From Caecitellus pseudoparvulus (lineage: Eukaryota; Bigyra: Bicosoecida), in contig CBFFRQ010000089.1 of NCBI GenBank assembly GCA_965644315.1, positions 620,001 through 684,000 of the forward strand: a stretch of DNA of 64,000 bases. The letters are read 5' to 3'. Position numbers and translations under genes: made by a program. Positions 1 through 10,082 of this stretch are shown here, one piece after another. The notes under the pieces were generated by a model that did not search any database, was not told the origin of the DNA, and saw only the letters and a list, made by a program, of their open reading frames with translations. How positions within the stretch are numbered: the first letter of the stretch is position 1; each line of letters opens with the position of its first letter.

Positions 1-165
1 TTCAATTCTTCTCTGACAGCCGCTCCCGCCTCTCATTTCAGTCGTTGCACTCAAGATAGCTTGAGATTGTTTCGATTGGAACGACGCTTGTCCTGCTGCG
101 CAGGGGTACCGTTGCAGTTGCGTTGCCAAGCCTGCGCTGAAACGCACGTGCAGCGAGAGGGCGCC

Positions 166-2374
166 ATGGCCGCTACCGCTCAGGCGCAGCGGAGCACATC
201 TGCTGCGAAATCAAGCACGAAAGTCACGCCAATCACACATGCTGCATCTGTGGCGGTGTGCCGCAACTTGCTCCGCGCCAGTGTCGGGCAGGTGAGCCTC
301 GCCGAGCTGAGCGGCGCACTGCGTTTCTGTAGCCGAGCCGAACGCTGCGCACTGCAGATCTGCTACCAGCGAGGCGTCTTTGATGAGGATGCTTTTGACG
401 TTGTAAAAATGGCCGGAACAACCGTTCGATGTCTTCAGCGAGCTCCGGAAGGGAAAGCAGGTGCCGCACCTGAGCTGGTCCAAGTGCACCAGCTGGCTCG
501 GTGTCTGGAAGAAGGCGTGGCGGAAGCGATGCAACTTGGCTACCTGCGCGCAGTGGTGCTTGCATTCCAAGCAGGACATCCGGCAGAGAGCAAGCCAGGT
601 CACCCAGCGCCTCTCCTGGAAGCGTACACCTTGAAGGTGTCCTACTCCGACTCACACGAAGTCAGCATCGTGCTGCAAGAGCTGGAGGGCCTTCCGCAGC
701 ACGCTGGGCCAGAAGCCATCTTCAACAACAAAGCTGCCAGCGTCTCGTTGGCCGCCGGCATCAAGGCCCAGGCATCCACGATGATGCGCAGCGTCATCAC
801 AATGTGCCACACCTTACGCCCGCTCCCAGATGACACCATTGTAACTTTGAAGCTGTACTACTACGACGAGCGGGTTCCAGATGATTGGCAGCCCCCTCAT
901 TTTCAGGATGTGACTGGGCAGGATGATGTGCTCTTCGAGAGCCAGGCTGGTTTGATCAAGACTCCCATCGGAAAGACCAGCACGTTGCACCACAGGTTGT
1001 CTCTGAAGTCAACCCACCTGCAGAGCATGGAGCTGCCCGGGGAGTCCGAGAATGTGGATGGGGTCATCTGCGACGAGGATGCACTTCCTGTCACGAAGGG
1101 GGGCGGGTTGGCCTCCGAGAAGGCCGCTGCCCTCGCCTCGGCAGATGTGCAAGACCCTGCTCTTCTGGCCAGGCTTCAGAAGGCGATTCTGGCACGTGGC
1201 TCTGTGTCGATAAAGGCGCTAGGAGCCCAGCTTGACATGGCTTCTAGTGCTGTGCAGGCGTGCTTGATTCAACTGGAAGGTATTGGCTTCGTCAAGCGCC
1301 GTGCAGGCTTGGGTGTGCGCTACCAGATTGCAGACGCGGGTGCACTGGTTCGTCCAGCACATCAGCCAGCACAGACGAGCTCAGGCACTGCCAGCCTCGA
1401 CGCCATTCCAGCTGCCCAGCTTGACGCAATGTTGCTGCTGGACAGCCTACACGTTGCCAACACAAACTTCATCACAGCTCGACAGGTTCAGAGTGAACAT
1501 GGGATCTCGGACAAGGCTGTTGCTCAAGCGACCCTTGCGTGGTTGGAGAAGCAGGGCTGCCTGGAGCGCGCCAAACAAGCCAACTTGGGACGGAAGGTGC
1601 TTCGAGACAAGCACGCTCTCAGTTTGCTGTGCAACTTTCGCTCTGCGCTGGTGTCGTCTGGTCGCCGCCTAGCGAGCACGCGGGACACGTCCGCTTACAC
1701 GTCGGAAGAACGGACGCAGCACCTCTTGGCCCAAGCTCAAGCGCGTCATAAAGCACACGTGGCAGCCATGTACGAGTCCGCTGCTGCGGCACGGGTGAGT
1801 CTCCCGCTCGTAGTGTACCCTTGCCCCATACTGAAGCGTCCACACTGCCCGCTCTCCCCCCCTGGCGCAGCAAATGCCCGATGAGACGCCCCACACAGGC
1901 GCAAGCGTGTACCCTAGCTCGCAGTCAGCGAACCGCAAGCGTAGCTATGCGTCGACGCAGCAGGCCACACAACGCACTACGGACTCTGCAGCTCCAGCAG
2001 GGTATGCTGCACCCAAGCTCAAAGCCACTGGAGGCCTACCTCCCGCTGTGGAAGAAGGGAGCCAAGCTGTAGAGAATGTTGATTTCCACGTAAACCATGA
2101 ACGTGAAAAGGTGTCTGCCCCTCTACAGATCGGTGGCCCCCCTGAGCAGCCGTCCTTGCCTGCCCCGAAGCGAGCCCGGCGAGATGGTGCTCACTGGCCG
2201 AACTCAAGCCTTGGGGACGCACCACGCGCAAGCATGGTTTCCCTTGCGGTGTCAAACTTCCACAGCAGGCACTGTGCGAGTCAGCGCCGGGGCAGTGCGC
2301 AGGTTCAACGGCGATCCACGACGGCAAGGTCAGGGCTGCTGCGCCGGGGAGACGACTTTGACTTCACCGGGTAA
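166..2374 (+). CDS. HOP1: HORMA-domain meiotic chromosome axis protein (Hop1/HORMAD-like)
   Basis: HORMA proteins of this type assemble on the meiotic chromosome axis and promote double-strand breaks and homologue bias. The start is the first ATG in frame. Proposed introns are 292-357 and 1795-1870, giving about 688 residues. Removing the first intron joins ASVGQ to ICYQRGVFDEDAF, which matches the conserved start of the HORMA fold. Further HORMA landmarks are EAYTLKVSYSD (about residue 135), LKLYYYDERVP (about 210) and QPPHFQD (about 225). After the HORMA domain there are two winged-helix-like segments (about residues 306-373 and 396-469), resembling the chromatin-binding region of Hop1. The tail is basic and disordered, with an NLS-like PKRARR. 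The stop overlaps the end of the convergent kinesin gene. Family assignment is firm; the meiotic role is inferred from the family. Confidence 0.88.
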
Positions 2375-5071
2375 GCTTACTGCGAGCGGCCGGAGTGCTC
2401 CTGACACGAGGAGACAGTAAGACAGAGCTGCTTGGGGATGTTGTTCGAGGGGAAAGCGCACCTGCCGAAGTAGCTGCGATGCCTGTTGCAGCAACGACCA
2501 CACCACAATCCACAGCACCTGCCCCAGTCACGATACTTGCACTGGCTGACTCGAACACATGCGTGGGGGCGCGTGGGGAGTGCATGTGGCATGCAAACGG
2601 GGAAAATCCAGCTGGAACACCTTTGGCTGACGAGGCAGCCTGCTTTGGCGTGCACCTGCTCTGCTGCGGTGAAAGGGGTGCTAGGGGAGTACGTGGCAAT
2701 GGCGACAGCACGCTTCCCTTGCTGGCCTGGCCCACGAGGGCCATTATACTCTGACAGTCGCTCTTGTACACGTCTCGTTGGGTCCGAAGCCGGAGCACTT
2801 CAGCCTTCAGCTCCAGCACGGCCGCTGCTGACTTGGACGCGGCTGCACGTGCCTGAGAGGCAGATGCTTCAGCGACTGCTTTCTGCTCACTTGCACTGCG
2901 GGCTTCTCCTGCAACACGTCGGCACTCTGCCGTCGACATGGAGATGATTTTCTCAAGCTGGGCGACTTTGGCGCGGAGTGCACGGATCTCCCGGCGATGG
3001 GCTGCTTTCGGCTCCGCCAGCAGCGCTTGCAACTCTGCTAGCCTCGCCTGCAACTCCCCCTCGTTCTGGGACGAAAAGGCCGCTGCCTCGTGTGCCGAGT
3101 CCGTCATGTGCAGCAGCTCCTGCTCCTTTTTCGCCAGTGCCTCTTTCAGCGCATGGGCTGTTGCCTGGTGGTCGTCTCGCTCAACCAGCAGTTGCTGTGC
3201 CTCTGCCTGCACGGCAGCCAGCTGCACCTGAACCTCACGCGCTGATTCTAGTGCTGCTTCTCGTTCGGCTTCCGCTGTGAGCGCTCTTGCGGACGCATCC
3301 TTCAGGTCCTCTTCTGTGCCCTGCAGGCAGCTGCGCAGCTCCTCCACCTCGCTCTTCGCTTCAGCAAGGGCCGCAGCCACTCGGGAAGTCCCATGCAGCT
3401 GCTCTTGAGCTGCTTCCCAAAGCGTGCGCATGTCATGCAGCTGGGCCTCAGCCTCGGCCGCTGCGCTGTCCTTGGCGGCCTGCACCATGGCCTGGGCTGA
3501 CTCAGTGGAGACCCCTGCCTCCAGCGCGGCCACTGCGCTGTCCCGCTGCTGTTCTGCCTCTTCCAACCGTGCAGTGAGATGCTGCACTTGCGCTCGAAGC
3601 TCGCTTGCCTCGGCAGTGGCCTGGGCAGGTGCAGGGGCAGGTGGTGGAGCTCCCAATTGTTTCAGCTTGTCGTTTTCAGCTTGCAGAGTCTCCAAGGAAA
3701 GAGTCAATCGCTGCACGAGTGCCTTGTAGTCCGCAAGACTCCTCGTGATACATGCCACAGGCCGGTTCTTGACGTGGGCTGCGCGTTCCCCGAAGCGAAG
3801 TGTAGACAGGCTCTCTGGGGCATGGGCAGGGTCAGCTGAAAGCGTCACGAGCAACGTGGTGCGGGCATTGCCGCCAAGACTGTCTTGCAGCAGGCGGGTG
3901 AGCTTGGAGTCGCGGTAAGGCACGTGCGATGAGCTTGAAGTCAGCGCTTGGATGACGTTGCCCAGTGCCGAGAGAGACTTGTTGATGTTCTTGGCCTCAG
4001 CGAGCGTGACGCCCTGGGCGCCGGTCTTGGACACCATCTCAGACCCTGCCAAGTCCACAAGGGTAATACGTGAGGACCGCTTAGTCCCTGTGGACCCATC
4101 AGTGACGTCTATGTCCACCATCAGCACGCAGTGGCTTCGAGATGAGTCCTGATTCATCAGCGTGCTGCCCACTGCGCGGGCAGCCATGCCCTGCGCTACA
4201 ACGGTCATCGCACCAGAGGCAGACGGCACAGCGACCCTTGCAGCACCTTCCACATACATGGTTCCTGAGTCGCCGTCCACCCGCAGGCGCAGGGACCCCC
4301 CTGCACTTGCTGCTGCTGGGGTGTGGGGAGAAGGTGCACCCGCCGACGATCGCCGACGCCGCCGAGGTGTGCGTGCAGGCGTCCCACGGGTTGCCTTGGA
4401 GGGCGTCTTGGCCACGACAGGGGCTAGAAGATCTCGAACCTGCTCCATGTAGATTTCCACGAGTGACAGCGTCACCATTGCCTCGCACCCTGCATCAAGC
4501 TGCTCCAGGCGCTGGAACAGGTCCTGCAAGAGCCGGGGGATGACTCCATGCTCCCCGCTGCCGTCGTCGGAATCCGAGCAGGCACCGCTTTCGGAAGGTG
4601 TCCCAAACATGGTGTGTGTCTTCCCGCTGCCTGTCTGGCCGTAAGCGAGAATGGACCTGGGAGGCACGAGTGTCAGGGTGTGGACAGCGGCCGTTACCAT
4701 TCCAACTGGCGCCGCCGCACACGCACGAGTTGATGCCGGCGAGGGCGTCCTCTACAAACTCTCCTGCACATGCAGTGTAGATTTCCACTTGCTTTGAAGC
4801 TGGTCCAAATGCGTGATCCATGCAGAATGCATGCCTGTGCCGTCCCGGGGGAATTTAGTGTCAGCGTGTCGCGTGCGGAAAAAGGCGCGGGCACAGCTCA
4901 CGCTGTTCCCTTGACAGCCACGGCCACAGATTCTCCATCAGTGGTGACACTTGGATCTTTAGTGTGTTCTCCACTCAGAGGGCGCACTCGGCAAGCAACG
5001 CGAATGTTTGAGGGGACGGTGCTGGCGTCTGAGGCCCGCCTCCTGCCCAAACTCCTGCGGGACGTCGCCAT
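2364..5071 (-). CDS. Kinesin-1-like motor protein with C-terminal coiled coil
   Basis: This is a microtubule motor ATPase. Proposed exons are 4902-5071, 4727-4834 and 2364-4656, with introns 4835-4901 and 4657-4726, giving about 856 residues. The N-terminal motor shows IRVACRVRPLSG, the P-loop AYGQTGSGKTHTMF (about residue 97), switch I NQDSSRSH, switch II LVDLAGSE and YRDSKLTRLLQDSLGG. The run AKNINKSLSALGNVIQAL is typical of kinesin-1 type motors. A Ser/Thr/Pro/Arg-rich insertion of about 50 residues follows YMEQVRDLLAP, which is unusual in a motor head. From about residue 390 to 690 the sequence is Ala/Glu-rich coiled coil, then a low-complexity tail. No cargo-binding domain is recognisable. 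The gene is divergent from the SET/MYND gene, with 172 bp between starts. Confidence 0.9.
4874..4883 (-). promoter_or_regulatory. TTCCGCA motif in kinesin intron 1
   Basis: On the coding strand the intron reads CTTTTTCCGCAC, about 17 nt after the donor. See the motif finding. Confidence 0.45.
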
Positions 5072-5117
5072 GTCCAAGCGCAGGCCAGGAGCACCAGGAA
5101 AGAATTCAGTAGCAGAC

Positions 5118-5127
5118 ACTTTCCGCA
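5118..5127 (+). promoter_or_regulatory. TTCCGCA motif upstream of SET/MYND gene
   Basis: ACTTTCCGCA lies in sense orientation about 117 bp upstream of the SET/MYND ATG, in the region shared with the divergent kinesin promoter. Confidence 0.4.
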
Positions 5128-5243
5128 CAGACTTGTGAAATAGGGTGCGCGATGTGCGACAGTTTTTTCGATGTGGGCATGGCTGGCGGTTGCACGCGGG
5201 TGGGCGCTGAGCTTGGGCTGGGAGAGCAGTGCCCGCACATAGC

Positions 5244-6959
5244 ATGGCTGCAGCCGAGAGGACTTGCAGCGATGCAGCACCTGTGACAGTGATTGGAACG
5301 CATAGTGATGAGGTTACGCTTGTCGTTGCTGGGAGTGTGGGTTCTCACGTGGCCTCCAGCATGCTCATTGCTCCGGCACTTGCAGCGGTGAAACGCTGCG
5401 AAAACTCCACGTCCTGCGCAAGGTGCTGGGGAACGGTAGATCAGAACGGGGTAGCTTGCAGTCGCTGTGCCGCTGCATATTGCTCTGCGACGTGCCAGGC
5501 ACAGCACTGGGCGCTGCACAGCGCAGAGTGCAGGGGTCTGGCGCGTCTCCCGTCTGGATCGCAGGCGCCGGCAACGTCGAGGCTGGTTGCTCAACTTGTG
5601 CACGCTGCACAAGGAGAGGGGTACTGGAAAGGACATGAACTCAGGGCGGGAGATCGTCTCGCTCTCTGGTCCGGAGCACTGCTCCAACCTTGGACCGAGC
5701 ATGAGCAAGGCGCTCAGCTGCACAGCCTCCTCGCAGCGCCAGTCTCCACACATCGAGACATGTTGCTGGCTAGCGCGGCCTTCAAGCTCCTTGCAGCACG
5801 AAAGAGCAAGTCATTGTCCAGCATTCCGGTGAAAGCGGTTGCTGATGCCTGCTCTGGCGTGCAAGGCCGGGTGTGCCGCAACGGACACTCGATTGTGGAT
5901 GAGGAGCTGCGAGAGCTGGGGATCGGGTTGTTCCCTCTAGGCTCGTTGCTGGACCACTCGTGTGACCCCAACACCTTTGTTGTGTACACAATTGACAAGT
6001 CGCTGCCCCTTCCTTGTCCAGTGCTGCAGCGGGTAGTGGCAGGGCGCACTCTCAGCCACAGGGAGCCACTCACTATCTCATACGTCAGCGCTTCTGCTGG
6101 CGTGCTCGCGGCTCGAAAATCCCTCAAGGATGAGTATTCTTTCGTTTGCAGCTGCACTCGTTGCATGGTGGATGTCGCAGCCCTGGTGGAGGGGAGCGTG
6201 GGCCCGCAGGACTGGCCTCGGGTGTGGCTGGAGTACTGCGCCCCGTGCTGCGCTTGGGGCGCAGACTGCCCAGGCCTCCGTGTGCCCACCATGACATCCG
6301 CGGCTGGACAATGTGACCCTTGGCAGGCTCTGGCCCAAGCCAGCACCGGCAAGGCCGCTGACATGGCGCAGTGGGTGTGCCGTTCATGTGGTGCTGCTGG
6401 AAGTCCCCCAAGCGGGCTGGTGGCTGCCTGGCGAGAGGATCAAGTACAGACCCTCCCACAGGCTCAGGACATGTTCGTGCGGTCCACCCCATATGCTCCA
6501 ACCCCTGCAACTCGTGCTCTGGTGCCTCCTCAGCCTGCTCCACGTTGGGACTGGGTGTCTCCCTGCCACCCCGCCATGCTCCAGCGTTCGGAGCGGATGG
6601 CATCTGCGCTGCTTGCCGAAGAAAAGCTGGAAGAAGCGTGTCAGTGGGCTGCTTTGCATTGTTTGGGCACATTAGGCACTGGCCCACTTTCAACGCCCTT
6701 GCCTGCAGTGACCCTCTTGACCACGTCGAAGCTCCTGGCTGCGGGAGGCGCTCAGGGCGCTGCCAAATGCGCAGCAGAGGCAGCGTTGAAGGGGAGTGGA
6801 GGGGGCCTTCTGGACCATCTTGGTCCTCTCTTGAAGTGTGGCTCCTTTGCTTTGCAGGGCCTGCAGTTCCTGGAAGAGGCGCAGTGGCCTCGCCTTGGGG
6901 CTTGCGGCACGCCTGGGGGGCTGCGGCTGCTGAAAGCTGCGAAAGACCTGGCACAATAA
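5244..6959 (+). CDS. SET and MYND domain protein (SMYD-like lysine methyltransferase)
   Basis: SMYD proteins transfer methyl groups from S-adenosylmethionine to lysines of histones and other proteins. The ORF from the first ATG is uninterrupted and 571 residues long. Residues about 55-95 form a MYND zinc finger with the pattern CARC, CSRC, YCSATCQ and a final H-x-x-x-C. The SET part has the cofactor and catalytic signature LLDHSCDPN (about residue 235), then PLTISYVS and a post-SET cysteine cluster FVCSCTRC. The C-terminal third is Ala/Leu-rich and probably helical, as in the TPR-like tail of SMYD1-3. The segment between SET and tail is longer than usual. The substrate cannot be inferred. Confidence 0.85.
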   Translation: MAAAERTCSDAAPVTVIGTHSDEVTLVVAGSVGSHVASSMLIAPALAAVKRCENSTSCARCWGTVDQNGVACSRCAAAYCSATCQAQHWALHSAECRGLARLPSGSQAPATSRLVAQLVHAAQGEGYWKGHELRAGDRLALWSGALLQPWTEHEQGAQLHSLLAAPVSTHRDMLLASAAFKLLAARKSKSLSSIPVKAVADACSGVQGRVCRNGHSIVDEELRELGIGLFPLGSLLDHSCDPNTFVVYTIDKSLPLPCPVLQRVVAGRTLSHREPLTISYVSASAGVLAARKSLKDEYSFVCSCTRCMVDVAALVEGSVGPQDWPRVWLEYCAPCCAWGADCPGLRVPTMTSAAGQCDPWQALAQASTGKAADMAQWVCRSCGAAGSPPSGLVAAWREDQVQTLPQAQDMFVRSTPYAPTPATRALVPPQPAPRWDWVSPCHPAMLQRSERMASALLAEEKLEEACQWAALHCLGTLGTGPLSTPLPAVTLLTTSKLLAAGGAQGAAKCAAEAALKGSGGGLLDHLGPLLKCGSFALQGLQFLEEAQWPRLGACGTPGGLRLLKAAKDLAQ

Positions 6960-7061
6960 ATCAAACCTACATCTCCACGATCCGCATACGTTCCGGCTCC
7001 CCACTCTCCTCGTGTGTCCAGGTTGAAGCAGGCAGCGCCTCTTGGGAGAGTGGGCTGGCTC

Positions 7062-7071
7062 GATTTCCGCA
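7062..7071 (+). promoter_or_regulatory. TTCCGCA motif at AlkD-like start
   Basis: GATTTCCGCA ends eight bases before the proposed ATG of the AlkD-like gene. Confidence 0.45.
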
Positions 7072-7079
7072 GGTGCAGC

Positions 7080-8132
7080 ATGCAGGTTGCACAGGCTGTC
7101 AAGGCGAGCCAATCGCTCGCATCCCGCATGCAGTCACCTCTCTCCAAACTTTGCCTGGAGCAGCTTGCCGAAATGGCCTGCGAGGCCACTGCCGTCAAGC
7201 AGGAGGCATACCTGAAGGGTCGCGTACGAAGCATTGGCGTAACAAATGCCGCCAGCACCCAAGCGTGGCGTGTGGCCCGCAAGGACCTGAGCAAGGGAGA
7301 TGCTGTCCCTGACGCCCTCGTGCATGATAGCTTAGCGTGTCTCGCCTCCCCTGTGTATCAGTTCAAGTGGCTGGGCATTCAGCTTCTGCGGGAAGCACTG
7401 CCAGCTGTGCTGAAAGGGCAGGTTGTGCTGCCAGGCTCTCCCTCGGGCAGTCGTGCCACGCCCGTGTCCTTGGTCGAAACAGCCGTGTGCAGCGGGTATG
7501 TCAATGAATGGGCGACGGCGGATGTGCTGTGCAGTCGTGTGCTGGGCGAGGCAGTGCTGTGCAGCTCAGCCGGGCAACACGACGCGTACCTGGACCAGCT
7601 GAAACGGTGGAGCGCTGGCGTCGCGCCAAGCCATGACGCTCCACGCCGAGAGGCTCTCCTCGCAGAGCAGCCAGGTGACCCCTTCCAGCTGACCGGGGCT
7701 GATGTGTCCATGTGGCTGCAGCGCATGGCCTGCGTTGCATTGGTGCGGCCAGCGTGGCGCGGCGGCATCTTGCCAGCCGTGCTGGAGGTCAGCTTCAATG
7801 CCGCCAACAATGGCTCACGCTGGACCAACCTTGGTATTGGCTGGCTCTTGCGCTCTGCTGCGAAACACCCAGAACAAAGCGATGCTGTGCTGGCTCACGT
7901 GGCCAGCCTCTTGCGCAGCGGCAGGCTGTCCTCCGAGGGGCTGTCTTACGCGGTTCGGCTGCAGCCCACCCACGTGAAGCAAGAGATGCGGGAGATCCTG
8001 CGTAACGTTCAACGCACAGGCCCAGACGGCACGCCTGCTGCTTCCAGGCGCTCCTCCAAGGTGGGAGGGGGCGGCGGCGCACCCTCAGCCGCGCCCTCCA
8101 CCGCCTCGATGGCCTGCACTTCAGGCACGTAG
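7080..8132 (+). CDS. AlkD-like DNA alkylation repair protein (HEAT-like repeats)
   Basis: AlkD-family proteins are HEAT-like-repeat DNA glycosylases that remove alkylated purines. The predicted protein is 350 residues from the first ATG, all helical and Leu/Ala-rich. Family-like features in order are YQFKWLGIQLLREALP, the WATADVL segment, MWLQRMACVALV (compare the W-x-R-R-x-A-x-V-A-L helix) and NLGIGWLLRSAAKHP, followed by LSSEGLSYAVRLQP. No experimentally defined catalytic residue could be placed with certainty, so enzymatic activity is an inference. The Gly/Ser/Ala-rich C-terminus runs through the antisense end of the neighbouring NFU gene for 124 bp. The basic tail could carry nuclear targeting. 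Confidence 0.65.
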   Translation: MQVAQAVKASQSLASRMQSPLSKLCLEQLAEMACEATAVKQEAYLKGRVRSIGVTNAASTQAWRVARKDLSKGDAVPDALVHDSLACLASPVYQFKWLGIQLLREALPAVLKGQVVLPGSPSGSRATPVSLVETAVCSGYVNEWATADVLCSRVLGEAVLCSSAGQHDAYLDQLKRWSAGVAPSHDAPRREALLAEQPGDPFQLTGADVSMWLQRMACVALVRPAWRGGILPAVLEVSFNAANNGSRWTNLGIGWLLRSAAKHPEQSDAVLAHVASLLRSGRLSSEGLSYAVRLQPTHVKQEMREILRNVQRTGPDGTPAASRRSSKVGGGGGAPSAAPSTASMACTSGT

Positions 8133-8964
8133 TGCTTCAGCATCGTCTCCACACCATTGCGCAGCGTAACTGTGGAGCTGGGGCAGCCCACACAGGACCC
8201 TGCCATGCGCACTGTGACCGTGCCCGTCACCGCATCCCAGCTGTGCAGGAAGATGTCGCCTCCGTCCTCCTGCACTGCTGGGCGCAGGCGTGTCTCCATC
8301 AGCTCCTTGATGGCCGCCACCACCTCGTCATCCTCCTCGTTCGCCATGTGTGCTGCATCTGGCGCAGGCAGCTCGGTCAGCAGCGGCTCCCCGCTTTCGA
8401 AGTGCTCCAGCATGTGGTGCAGCACAAGCGCTCGCACCGCGTCCCATGGCACAGCCTCGGACTTGTTCACGGACAGGAACGTGGGGCTCACGAATACAGA
8501 TGACACGTGCGGGATGCGGAGCAGCTCCCGCACGAGCTTGCTGCTGCGCGCCTCCTCCACAGAGCCAAAGTGCTGCGTGCGGGTGCAAACGGATGTTGGT
8601 GTCCAGCGGTGGGGGCGTGCAGCAGCGTCGCGGACTAACGATGCTGGGCGCGCTGTCCTCCATGAGTGGCTCGTTGGGCACGAACTTCAGGGAATCAGGG
8701 TTGGGAGTTGCCTCAACCTCCACGAAGATCCCCCTGCTGGGGACAGTCCCTGCAGGCGGGGGGGGGGGGGCACACTGAATTCACCTTTTGCACCAGCGCT
8801 GAGAGCAGGAAGAAACCCTCACCTGGAGCAGCGACGCCTGGCAGCAAGAGGCCGCGGCCCCCGATGCGAGAAGCACAGGCAGTCATATACGTGGCTTTGC
8901 TGAGCGGCAAGCTGCGGTCGCCCTTGAGCAGGAAGACTGCTCTTGAGAGAGCTCGGGCTGCCAT
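8009..8964 (-). CDS. NFU1: NFU1-type iron-sulfur cluster scaffold, mitochondrial (copy A)
   Basis: NFU proteins bind a [4Fe-4S] cluster and hand it to apo-enzymes such as lipoyl synthase. Proposed exons are 8823-8964, 8640-8749 and 8009-8572, with introns 8750-8822 and 8573-8639 and about 271 residues. The first exon encodes an Arg/Ala/Leu-rich presequence typical of mitochondrial import. The N-terminal NFU domain contains EATPNPDSLKFVPNEP and PHVSSVFVSPTFLSVNK. The C-terminal domain has RPAVQEDGGDIF and the cluster-binding Cys pair in GSCVGCPSS. Intron 1 ends in a long pure-C tract. A second NFU gene starts 218 bp away on the other strand. The 3' end overlaps the AlkD-like gene. Confidence 0.9.
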
Positions 8965-9155
8965 GCCTGCTCCTCGCCTGGCGCTGCTGGGGGGCACACG
9001 CAGCGCGTTGCTGGCGGGGTGGGAGGACTGAGTGCCGGAGGATAGTAAATGACAAATTTGAAACCCCGAATCTATGTGTTGCTCCCCGCACTGCACACCT
9101 GTGGCGCCTGGTATTGTCTGTGCTGTGCTGATCAAGTGACGTGTGTGTGGGTGTC

Positions 9156-9165
9156 AAATTCCGCA
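9156..9165 (+). promoter_or_regulatory. TTCCGCA motif upstream of NFU copy B
   Basis: AAATTCCGCA ends 17 bases before the ATG at 9183, in sense orientation. Confidence 0.45.
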
Positions 9166-9182
9166 CTTGCTCGAGCAGCAGC

Positions 9183-10051
9183 ATGCTGAGCCGTGTCGCA
9201 GCCAAGGCGGCGTGGCGGTCCGCAGCAGCAATCCCTACACGCGCTTTGCATAGCTTCGCCGTAGAGTCCACGCCCAACGAGAACAGCCGCAAGTTTGTGC
9301 TGAAGGATGGGGCGATCCTGGATTCGCAGTACGGCACTGGCATTGTACGGAGCGATACCGCACGCGTGCTTCTAGCGCAGCACGCGCTCACGAGGTGTCG
9401 ATTTCACCCCCCCTGGCGCAGCACTATTCGGATGCGTCGGGTGCCATCGGCTCGCCCCTGGCTGCCCGGCTGTTTAAGGTCCCCAACGTGACCAGCGTCT
9501 TCCTCGGCCCAGACTTCGTCTCCATCAACAAGGACGAAAGCACAGGGTGGCTGGTGTGTGCACCTGCAACGCGCAGTGGAGGAAGGAGTGGCATGTAGCA
9601 GCACCCTGTGCCCCTCTCGCGTGTACAGGAACTGGAGCAAACCCTGGGCTGTGTCCTGGAGGACTTTGTGGCCAGCGGCGAGGCAGTCGTGGAGGTGCCG
9701 CCAGACGTGCACGACGCCGTGCGCTACGCCCCTGAGGATGAAGAAATCGTGGAACTCATCCGGGAGATCATGGACAACCGCATTCGCCCTTCAGTGCAGG
9801 AGGACGGTGGTGACGTTGTCTTTGTTGCATTCGAAGAGGGCGTGGTGCACCTCCAGCTGGCTGGCTCCTGCGTTGGCTGTGCCTCCTCGTCAGAGACGCT
9901 GTACAATGGCATCCAAAGCATGCTCAAGTACTACGTCCCTGAAGTGACAGCCATCAAGCAAGTGGAGAGCGCTGTCACGCAGGCTGGCGCCGCTGAGTTC
10001 CAGGAGCTGGAAGAGCGGCTGAAGGCGCGAGATGCACACACTGACAGGTGA
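9183..10051 (+). CDS. NFU1: NFU1-type iron-sulfur cluster scaffold, mitochondrial (copy B)
   Basis: This is a second NFU scaffold, divergent from copy A. Proposed exons are 9183-9344, 9422-9553 and 9629-10051 (introns 9345-9421 and 9554-9628), all in phase 0, giving 238 residues. The presequence is rich in Arg and Ala (MLSRVAAKAAWRSAAA). The N-terminal domain has ESTPNENSRKFVLKDG and VPNVTSVFLGPDFVSINKD, and the C-terminal domain has RPSVQEDGGDVVF and GSCVGCAS with the cluster-binding cysteines. The two copies differ at many positions, so this is not a recent duplication. The gene ends 31 bp from the convergent syntaxin stop. Confidence 0.9.
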
Positions 10052-10082
10052 AGCACGTCCGAAGCGCATCACCTTCGGATGG

